Part shown: one piece after another, positions 55,165-64,000 of the stretch | Position numbering within the stretch: the stretch's first letter is position 1 | How the letters are laid out: every line of letters starts with the position of its first letter | Source of the DNA: Rugalucina vietnamica | Taxonomy: Eukaryota; Mollusca; Bivalvia; Lucinida; Lucinidae | NCBI GenBank assembly: GCA_964017185.1 | Contig: OZ024882.1 | Span: 38,612,488 to 38,676,487, forward strand | Reading direction: 5' to 3' | Length of the DNA stretch: 64,000 nucleotides | The notes under the pieces: generated by a model | The model's database searches: none | The model's input: the letters and a program-made list of their open reading frames with translations, nothing else | What the model was told of the DNA's origin: nothing | Translations under genes and position numbers: made by a program

Positions 55165-56600
55165 CCATTAAAACCATGTCAACAAGTTAAAACTAAGCGT
55201 TGTAGTTATAACCGTTAATTGCAACACGTTAGCACTAAGCATTGGATTTGCAACCGTTAATACCGTGGCAACACGTTAAAACTAAGCGTTGCAGTTAAAA
55301 CCGTTAATGACAACACGTAAACACTAAGCTTTGCATTTGCAACCGTTAAAACCGTGTCAACACGCTAAAACTAAGCGTTGTAGTTAAAACCGTTAATGGC
55401 AACACGTAAACACTAAGCTTTGCAATTGCAACCGTTAAAACAGTTGTAAACGTTAGTGTCAACATGTAAGAACTTACCGTTACAGTTGCAACCTTTAATG
55501 GCAAGACGTTAACATTAAGCGTTAGTGGCAACACGTTAAAGCTAAGCGTTGCAGTTGCAAACGTTAGTGTCAACATGTAAGCACTAACCGTTGCAGTTGC
55601 AACCTTTAAAGGCAACACGTTAACATTAAGCATTGCAGTTGCAAGCGTTGGCGGCAACACGTTAAAACTAAGCGTTGCAGCTACAATCGTTAGTGTCAAC
55701 ATTATAACAGTAAGTGTAGCATTTGCTTACGTTACTTTCAACACGTTAACACGTTGCAACCGTTTATGTCAACACTTAGCATTGCAGTTGCAACCGTTAG
55801 TGTTGCAGTTGCAACCGTTAATGACAACACGTAAACACTAAGCTTTGCATTTGCAACCATTAAAACCATGTCAACACGTTAAAACTAAGCGTTGTAGTTA
55901 AAACCGTTAATTGCAACACGTTAGCACTAAGCATTGGATTTGCAACCGTTAATATCGTGGCAACATGTTAAAACTAAGCGTTGCAGTTAAAACCGTTAAT
56001 GACAACACGTAAACACTAAGCTTTGCATTTGCAACCGTTAAAACCGTGTCAACACGCTAAAACTAAGCGTTGTAGTTAAAACCGTTAATGGCAACCTTGC
56101 AACCTTTAATGGCAAGACGTTAACATTAAGCGTTAGTGGCAACACGTTAAAGCTAAGCGTTGCAGTTGCAAACGTTAGTGTCAACATGTAAGCACTAACC
56201 GTTGCAGTTGCAACCTTTAAAGGCAACACGTTAACATTAAGCATTGCAGTTGCAAGCGTTGGTGGCAACACGTTAAAACTAAGCGTTGCAGTTACAATCG
56301 TTATTGTCAACATTATAACAGTAAGTGTAGCATTTGCTTACGTTCCTTTCAACACGTTAACACGTTGCAACCGTTTATGTCAACACTTAGCATTGCAGTT
56401 GCAACCGTTAGTGTTGCAGTTGCAACCGTTAATGACAACACGTAAACACTAAGCTTTGCATTTGCAACCATTCAAAACCATGTCAACACGTTAAAACTAA
56501 GCGTTGTAGTTATAACCGTTAATTGCAACACGTTAGCACTAAGCATTGGATTTGCAACCGTCAATACCGTGGCCACATGTTAAAACTAAGCGTTGCAGTT
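55165..56600. repeat. Return of the TAAGAACTTACCG subfamily
   Basis: Two tier-2 segments (about 55,346-55,702 and 56,038-56,313) carry TAAGAACTTACCG and/or GCGTTGGTGGC. These variants are typical of 0.6-28.2 kb; between 28.2 and 55.1 kb I did not see the TAAGAACTTACCG form. The second segment is shortened, with GGCAACCTTGCAACC joining two submonomers near 56,092. Diagnostic blocks lie at 55,710 and 56,321. Confidence 0.78.
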
Positions 56601-57328
56601 AAAACCGTTAATGACAATAGACAACACGTAAACACTAAGCTTTGCATTTGCAACCATTAAAACCGTGTCAACACGTTAAAACTAAGCGTTGTAGTTAAAA
56701 CCGTTAATGGCAACACGTAAACACTAAGCATTGCATTTGCAACCGTTAAAACAGTTGCAAACCTTAGTGTCAACATGTAAGCACTAACCGTTACAGTTGC
56801 AACCTTTAATGACAAGACGTTAACATGGAGGGTTAGTGGCAACACGTTAAAGCTAAGCGTTGCAGTTGCAAACGTTAGTGTCAACATGTAAGCACTAACC
56901 GTTGCAGTTGCAACCTTTAAAGGCAACACGTTAACATTAAGCATTGCTGTTGCAAGCGTTGGTGGCAACACGTTAAAACTAAGCGTTGCAGTTGCAACCG
57001 TTAATGACAACACGTTAACACTAAGCATTGCGGTTACAATTGCTTAAAACTAAGCGTTGCAGTTACAACCTTTAGTGTCAACATTATTAGTGTAGCATTT
57101 GCTTACGTTACGTTAGTGTCAACATTATAAGTGTAGCATTTGCTTACGTTAATTTCAACACGTTAACACGTTGCAACCGTTTATGTCAACATGTTAACAC
57201 TTAGCATTGCAGTTGCAACCGTTAGTGTCAACATGTTTACACTAAGCGTTGCAGTTGCAACTGTTAATGACAACACGTTAACACTAAGCATTGCGGTTAC
57301 AATGCGTTAAAACTAAGCGTTGTAGTTT
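56601..57328. repeat. Copy of 46.9-47.64 kb at offset 9,704
   Basis: It shares CATGGAGGGTTAGTGG (about 56,825), GCATTGCTGTTGC and the doubled TTATTAGTGTAGC/TTATAAGTGTAGC region with 46,953-47,640 and 35,215-35,900. It restores TTAACACTTAGC where those copies read TTAACACAGC. It ends at the 7,218 bp junction. Confidence 0.78.
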
Positions 57329-60300
57329 AAACCGTTAATGACAACACGTAAACACTAAGCTTAGCATTTGCAACCGTTAAAACCGTGTCAACACGTTGAA
57401 ACTAAGCGTTGTAGTTAAAACCGTTAATGGCAACACGTAAACACTAAGCTTTGCATTTGCAACCGTTAAAACAGTTGCAAACGTTAGTGTCAACATGTAA
57501 GCACTAACAGTTACAGTTGCAACCTTTAATGGCAACACGCTAACATTAAGCGTTAGTTAAAGCTAAGCGTTGCAGTTGCAAACGTTAGTGTCAACATGTA
57601 AGCACTAACCGTTACAGTTGCAACCTTTAATGGCAACACGTTAACATTAAGCGTTAGTGGCAACACGTTAAAGCTAAGCGTTGCAGTTGCAAACGTTAGT
57701 GTCAACATGTAAGCACTAACTGTTGCAGTTGCAACCTTTAAAGGCAACACGTTAACATTAAGCATTGCAGTTGCAAGCGTTAGTGGCAACACATTAAAAC
57801 TAAGCGTTGCAGTTACAACCGTTAGTTTCAACATTACAGTAAGTGTAGCATTTGCTTACGTTAATTTCAACACGTTAACACGTTGCAACCGTTTATGTCA
57901 ACATGTTAACACTTAGCATTGCAGTTGCAACCGTTAGTGTCAACATGTTTACACTAAGCGTTGCAGTTGCAACCGTTAATTACAACACGTTAACACTAAG
58001 CATTGCGGTTACAATGCGTTAAAACTAAGCGTTAAAACCGTTAATGACAACACGTTAACACGAAGCTTTGCAGTTGCAACCATTAAAACCATGTCAACAC
58101 GTTAAAACTAAGCGTTGTAGTTATAACCCTTAATTGCAACACGTTAGCACTAAGAATTGGATTTGCAACCGTTAATACCGTGGCAACACGTTAAAACTAA
58201 GCGTTGCAGTTAAAACCGTTAATGACAACACGTAAACACTAAGCTTTGCATTTGCATTCATTAAAACCATGTCAACACGTTAAAACTAAGCGTTGTAGTT
58301 ATAACCGTTAATTGCAACACGTTAGCACTAAGCATTGGATTTGCAACCGTTAACATTAAGCATTGCAGTTGCAAGCGTTAGTGGCAACACGTTAAAACTA
58401 AGCGTTGGAGATACAATCGTAAGTGTCAACATTATAACAGTAAGTGTAGCATTTGCTTACGTTAATTTCAACACGTTAAACACGTTGCAACCGTTTATGT
58501 CAACATGTTAACACTTAGCATTGCAGTTGCAACCGTTAGTGTCAACATGTTTACACTAAGCGTTGCAGTTGCAACACGTTAACACTAAGCATTGCGGTTA
58601 CAATGCGATAAAACTAAGCGTTGCAGTTACAACCGTTAGTGTCAACATTATAACAGTAAGTGTAGCATTTGCTTACGTTAATTTCAACACGTTAACACGT
58701 TGCAACCGTTTATTTCAACATGTTTACACTAAGTGTCAACATGTTTACACTAAGCGTTGCATGCAACCGTTAATGACAACACGTAAACACTAAGCTTTGC
58801 ATTTGCAACCATTAAAACCATGTCAACACGTTAAAACAAAGCGTTGTAGTTATAACCGTTAATTGCAACACGTTAGCACTAAGCATTGGATTTGCAACCG
58901 TTAATACCGTGGCAACATGTTTAAACTAAGCGTTGCAGTTAAAACCGTTAATGACAACACGTAAACACTAAGCTTTGCATTTGCAACCATTAAAAACGTG
59001 TCAACACGTTAAAACTAAGCGTTAAAACAGTAAATGGCAATACGTAAACACTAAGCTTTGCATTTGCAACCGTTAAAACAGTTGCAAACGTTAGTGTCAA
59101 CATGTAAGCACTAACCGTTAGAGTTGCAACCTTTAATGGCAAGACGTTAACATTAAGCGTTAGTGGCAACACGTTAAAGCTAAGCGTTGCAGTTGCAAAC
59201 GTTAGTGTCAACATGTAAGCACTAACCCTTGCAGTTGTAACCTTTAAAGGCAACACGTTAACATTAAGCATTGCAGTTGCAAGCGTTAGTGGCAACACGT
59301 TAAAACTAAGCGTTGCAGTTACAACCGTTAGTGTCACCATTACAGTAAGTGTAGCATTTGCTTACGTTAATTTCAACACGTTAACACGTTGCAACCGTTT
59401 ATGTCAACATGTTAACACTTAGCATTGCAGTTGCAACCGTTAATGTCAACTTGTTTACACTAAGCGTTGCAGTTGCAACCGTTAATGACAACGTTAACAC
59501 TAAGCATTGCGGTTACAATGCGTTAAAACTAAGCGTTGCAGTTAAAACCGTTAATGACAACACGTAAACATTAAGCTTTGCATTTGCAACAATTAAAACC
59601 ATGTCAACACGTTAAAACTAAGCGTTGTAGTTATAACCGTTAATTGCAACACGTTAGCACTAAGTATTGGATTTGCAACCGTTAATACCGTGGCAACATG
59701 TTAAAACTAAGCGTTGCAGTTAAAACCGTTAATGCCAACACGTTAACACTAAGCTTTGCATTTGCAACCGTTAAAACCGTGTCAACACGCTAAGCGTTGT
59801 AGTTAAAACCGTTAATGGCAACACGTAAACACTAAGCTTTGCATTTGCAACCGTTAAAACAGTTGCAAACGTTAGTGTCAACATGTAAGCACTAACCGTT
59901 ACAGTTGCAACCTTTAATGGCAACACGTTAACATTAAGCGTAAGTGGCAACACGTTAAAGCTAGGCGTTGCAGTTGCAAACGTTAGTGTCAACATGTAAG
60001 CATTAACCGTTGCAGTTGCAACCTTTAAAGGCAACACGTTAACATTAATCATTGCAGTTGCAAGCGTTAGTGGCAACATGTTGCAGTTACAACCGTTAGT
60101 GTCAACATTACAGTAAGTGTAGCATTTGCTTACGTTTATTTCAACACGTTAACACGTTGCAACTGTTTATGTCAACATGTTAACACTTAGCATTGCAGTT
60201 GCAACCGTTAGTGTCAACATGTTTACACTAAGCGTTGCAGTTGCAACCGTTAATGACAACACGTTAACACTAAGCATTGCGGTTACAATGCGTTAAAACT

Positions 60301-63300
60301 AAGCGTTGTAGTTAAAACCGTTAATGACAACACGTAAACACTAAGCTTTGCATTTGCAACCATTAAAACCATGTCAACAAGTTAAAACTAAGCGTTGTAG
60401 TTATAACCGTTAATAGCATTGGATTTGCAACCGTTAATACCGCGGCAACACGTTAAAACTAAGCGTTGCAGTTAAAACCGTTAATGACAACACGTAAACA
60501 CTAAGCTTTGCAGTTGCAACCGTTAAAACAGTTGCAAACGTTAGTGTCAACATGTAAGCACTAACCGTTACAGTTGCAACCTTTAATGGCAAGACGCTAA
60601 CATTAAGCGATAGTGGCAAAACGTTAAAGCTAAGCGTTGCAGTTGCAAACGTTAGTGTCAACATGTAAGCACTAACCCTTGCAGTTGTAACCTTTAAAGG
60701 CAACACGTTAACATTAAGAATTGCAGTTGCAAGCGTTAGTGGCAACAAGTTAAAACTAAGCGTTAATTACAACACGTTAACACTAAGCATTGCGGTTACA
60801 ATGCGTTAAAACTAAGCGTTGAAGTTAAAACCATTAATGACAACACGTAAACACTAAGCTTTGCATTTGCAACCATTAAAACCATGTCAACACGTTAAAA
60901 CTAAGCGTTGTAGTTATAACCGTTAATTGCAACACGTTAGCACTAAGCATTGGATTTGCAACCGTTAATACCGTGGCAACACGTTAAAACTAAGCGTTGC
61001 AGTTAAAACCGTTAATGACAACACGTAAACACTAAGCTTTGCATTTGCAACCATTAAAACCATGTCAACACGTTAAAACTAAGCGTTGTAGTTATAACCG
61101 TTAATTGCAACACGTTAGCACTAAGCATTGGATTTGCAACCGTTAATACCGTGGCAACACGTTAAAACTAAGCGATGCAGTTAAAACCTTTAATGACAAC
61201 ACGTAAACACTAAGCTTTGCATTTGCAACCGTTGAAACCGTGTCAACACGTTAAAACTAAGCGTTGTACTTAAAACCGTTAATGGCAACACCGTAAACAC
61301 TAAGCTTTGCATTTGCAACCGTTAAAACAGTTGCAAACGTTAGTGTCAACATGTAAGCACTAACCGTTACAGTTGCAACCTTTAATGGCAACACGTTAAC
61401 ATTAAGCGTTAGTGGCAACCCGTTAAAGCTAAGCGTTGCAGTTGCAAACGTTAGTGTCAACATGTAAGCACTAGCCGTTGCAGTTGCGACCTTTAAAGGC
61501 AACACGTTAACATTAAGCATTGCAGTTGCAAGCGTTAGTGGCAACACGTTGCAGTTACAACCGTTAGTGTCAACATTACAGTAAGTGTAGCATTTGCTTA
61601 CGTTAATTTCAACACGTTAACACGTTGCAACTGTTTATGTCAACATGTTAACACTTAAGCATTGCAGTTGCAACCGTTAGTGTCAACATGTTTACACTAA
61701 GCGTTGCAGTTGCAACCGTTTATGACAACACGTTAACACTAAGGATTGCGGTTACAATGCGTTAAAACTAAGCGTTGTAGTTAAAACCGTTAATGACAAC
61801 ACGTAAACACTAAGCTTTGCATTTGCAACCATTAAAACCATGTCAACACGTTAAAACTAAGCGTTGTAGTTATAATCGTTAATTGCAACACGTTAGCACT
61901 AAGCATTGGATTTGCAACCGTTAATACCGTGGCCACATGTTAAAACTAAGCGTTGCAGTTAAAACCGTTAATGACAACACGTAAACACTAAGCTTTGCAT
62001 TTGCAACCGTTTAAACCGTGTCAACACGTTTAAACTAAGCGTTGTAGTTAAAACCGTTAATGGCAACACGTAAACACTAAGCTTCGCATTTGCAACCGTT
62101 AAAACAGTTGCAAACGTTAGTGTCAACATGTAAGCACTAACCGTTACAGTTGCAACCTTTAATGGCAAAACGTTAACATTAAGCGATAGTCGCAAAACGT
62201 TAAAGCTAAGCGTTGCAGTTGCAAACGTTAGTGTCAACATGTAAGCACTAACCCTTGCAGTTGTAACCTTTAAAGGCAACACGTTAACATTAAGCATTGC
62301 AGTTGCAAGCGTTAGTGGCAACAAGTTAAAACTAAGCGTTGCGTTAATTACAACACGTTAACACTAAGCATTGCGGTTACAACCATTAAAACCATGTCAA
62401 CAAGTTAAAACTAAGCGTTGTAGTTATAACCGTTAATTGCAACACGTTAGCACTAAGCATTGGATTTGCAACCGTTAATACCGTGGCAACACGTTAAAAC
62501 TAAGCGTTGCAGTTAAAACCGTTAATGACAACACGTAAACACTAAGCTTTGCATTTGCAACCGTTAAAACCGTGTCAACACGCTAAAACTAAGCGTTGTA
62601 GTTAAAACCGTTAATGGCAACACGTAAACACTAAGCTTTGCAATTGCAACCGTTAAAACAGTTGTAAACGTTAGTGTCAACATGTAAGAACTTACCGTTA
62701 CAGTTGCAACCTTTAATGGCAAGACGTTAACATTAAGCGTTAGTGGCAACACGTTAAAGCTAAGCGTTGCAGTTGCAAACGTTAGTGTCAACATGTAAGC
62801 ACTAACCGTTGCAGTTGCAACCTTTAAAGGCAACACGTTAACATTAAGCATTGCAGTTGCAAGCGTTGGCGGCAACACGTTAAAACTAAGCGTTGCAGCT
62901 ACAATCGTTAGTGTCAACATTATAACAGTAAGTGTAGCATTTGCTTACGTTACTTTCAACACGTTAACACGTTGCAACCGTTTATGTCAACACTTAGCAT
63001 TGCAGTTGCAACCGTTAGTGTTGCAGTTGCAACCGTTAATGACAACACGTAAACACTAAGCTTTGCATTTGCAACCATTAAAACCATGTCAACACGTTAA
63101 AACTAAGCGTTGTAGTTAAAACCGTTAATTGCAACACGTTAGCACTAAGCATTGGATTTGCAACCGTTAATATCGTGGCAACATGTTAAAACTAAGCGTT
63201 GCAGTTAAAACCGTTAATGACAACACGTAAACACTAAGCTTTGCATTTGCAACCGTTAAAACCGTGTCAACACGCTAAAACTAAGCGTTGTAGTTAAAAC

Positions 63301-64000
63301 CGTTAATGGCAACCTTGCAACCTTTAATGGCAAGACGTTAACATTAAGCGTTAGTGGCAACACGTTAAAGCTAAGCGTTGCAGTTGCAAACGTTAGTGTC
63401 AACATGTAAGCACTAACCGTTGCAGTTGCAACCTTTAAAGGCAACACGTTAACATTAAGCATTGCAGTTGCAAGCGTTGGTGGCAACACGTTAAAACTAA
63501 GCGTTGCAGTTACAATCGTTATTGTCAACATTATAACAGTAAGTGTAGCATTTGCTTACGTTCCTTTCAACACGTTAACACGTTGCAACCGTTTATGTCA
63601 ACACTTAGCATTGCAGTTGCAACCGTTAGTGTTGCAGTTGCAACCGTTAATGACAACACGTAAACACTAAGCTTTGCATTTGCAACCATTCAAAACCATG
63701 TCAACACGTTAAAACTAAGCGTTGTAGTTATAACCGTTAATTGCAACACGTTAGCACTAAGCATTGGATTTGCAACCGTCAATACCGTGGCCACATGTTA
63801 AAACTAAGCGTTGCAGTTAAAACCGTTAATGACAATAGACAACACGTAAACACTAAGCTTTGCATTTGCAACCATTAAAACCGTGTCAACACGTTAAAAC
63901 TAAGCGTTGTAGTTAAAACCGTTAATGGCAACACGTAAACACTAAGCATTGCATTTGCAACCGTTAAAACAGTTGCAAAACTTAGTGTCAACATGTAAGC
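57329..64000. repeat. 7,218 bp tandem segmental duplication, copy 2 (cut by window end)
   Basis: The visible 6,672 bp match 50,111-56,782 almost base for base. Diagnostic blocks lie at 57,839, 58,440, 58,656, 59,345, 60,113, 61,581, 62,928 and 63,539, each exactly 7,218 bp after its partner. The unit should run about 546 bp past the window, and a third copy beyond it is possible. Confidence 0.95.

Larger units (their letters stand above)
50111..57328. repeat. 7,218 bp tandem segmental duplication, copy 1
   Basis: Everything from 50,111 is repeated at 57,329 with a constant offset of 7,218 bp and no indel that I could find. Differences seen by eye are 50,193/57,411 (T/G), 51,620/58,838 (T/A), 52,326/59,544 (T/A) and 56,762/63,980 (C/A). 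It contains the right part of the second 11.7 kb copy plus 55,165-57,328. Confidence 0.95.
1..64000. repeat. Satellite DNA array filling the whole window
   Basis: Every stretch I read is built from related submonomers, usually 42 bp, beginning GTTGCAACCG and running through CAACACGTTAA and ACTAAGCGTTGCA. Length variants of 47, 36, 33, 29, 28 and 18 bp recur in fixed order. No stretch of about 100 bp or more lacks these cores, and no unique sequence, poly-A tail, terminal repeat or gene-like region interrupts them. One representative 42-mer has 15 A, 10 T, 10 C and 7 G, so the plus strand is A- and C-rich. Both window edges fall within the repeat. Long arrays of this kind are a feature of eukaryotic heterochromatin; the family and host are not recognised. 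Function (centromeric, subtelomeric or none) cannot be decided from sequence. Confidence 0.97.

Noticed and set aside
1-64000. About 70 open frames of 60-190 codons, mostly minus strand, with repeated VLPLTLATATLSFN-like sequence
   Set aside because: They are periodic translations of the satellite. They end wherever a 28, 29, 43 or 47 bp submonomer shifts the frame, and have no consistent start context, termination, splice structure or unique domain. Copies tolerate frame-changing indels.
1-64000. CRISPR array
   Set aside because: Repeats are contiguous and related throughout; there are no constant repeats separated by unique equal-length spacers, and no cas-like genes.
1-64000. Telomeric or interstitial telomere repeat (CTAAC-like cores)
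   Set aside because: CTAACCG and ACTAAG resemble CCCTAA only loosely and occur once per 42-mer, never as pure 6-7 bp tandem repeats.
1-64000. CENP-B box
   Set aside because: I found no TTCG-N4-A-N2-CGGG match. The rare TTCG instances (GCATTCGTTTACG) lack the CGGG half.
1-64000. Transposon, LINE/SINE, retroviral or other virus-derived insertion
   Set aside because: No poly-A tract, terminal repeats with target duplication, coding domains or non-satellite segment was seen anywhere.
1-64000. tRNA, rRNA or other structured RNA gene cluster
   Set aside because: The units show no tRNA A/B box pair or rRNA-like core, and the repeat is too simple and AT-rich to fit either.

Overview
The whole 64 kb window is one uninterrupted tandem-repeat (satellite DNA) array. 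I found no supportable protein gene, RNA gene, transposon, virus-derived element, CRISPR array or unique-sequence island. Both ends lie inside the repeat, so the array is longer than the window. This scale and organisation point to eukaryotic heterochromatin (pericentromeric, centromeric, subtelomeric or a B/sex-chromosome block). The sequence alone does not tell me the species or even the kingdom; I do not recognise the satellite family.

There are at least three tiers. Tier 1 is a set of related submonomers, most often 42 bp, with 47, 36, 33, 29, 28 and 18 bp variants. They share cores such as GTTGCAACCGTTAATG, CAACACGTTAA and ACTAAGCGTTGCA, at about 40% G+C. Tier 2 strings about 20 different submonomers into a higher-order unit of about 0.75-1.2 kb. 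The cleanest example is 789 bp at 45,569-46,357, and each such unit usually carries one diagnostic submonomer containing GTAAGTGTAGCATTTGC. In parts of the array two tier-2 units form a dimer of about 1.58 kb. Tier 3 consists of large tandem segmental duplications: 9.0/9.15 kb (13,036-22,039 and 22,040-31,190), about 11.7 kb (31,623-43,347 and 43,348-55,164) and exactly 7,218 bp (50,111-57,328, repeated from 57,329 to the window end).

Layout: 1-3,640 is a 1.86 kb tandem pair; 3,641-7,189 is irregular; 7,190-13,035 is a mosaic of segments copied from elsewhere in the array; 13,036-31,190 is the 9 kb pair, each copy holding a nested 1,788 bp tandem pair; 31,191-31,622 is transitional; 31,623-55,164 is the 11.7 kb pair; 55,165-57,328 rejoins a subfamily typical of the left part; 57,329-64,000 is the second 7.2 kb copy. 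Variants shared between copies give a relative order: the 1,788 bp duplication preceded the 9 kb one, and the 11.7 kb duplication preceded the 7.2 kb one. The 7.2 kb copies differ at only the four bases I spotted by eye, so that event (or an assembly artefact) is the most recent.

Open reading frames of about 60-190 codons occur throughout, mostly on the minus strand. They are explained by submonomer lengths that are often divisible by three and by repeats lacking stops in one frame, so I do not annotate them as genes. The points of interest are the recombination history (unequal exchange, short conversion-like patches, a templated 58 bp insertion) and the CpG-linked pattern of submonomer divergence.
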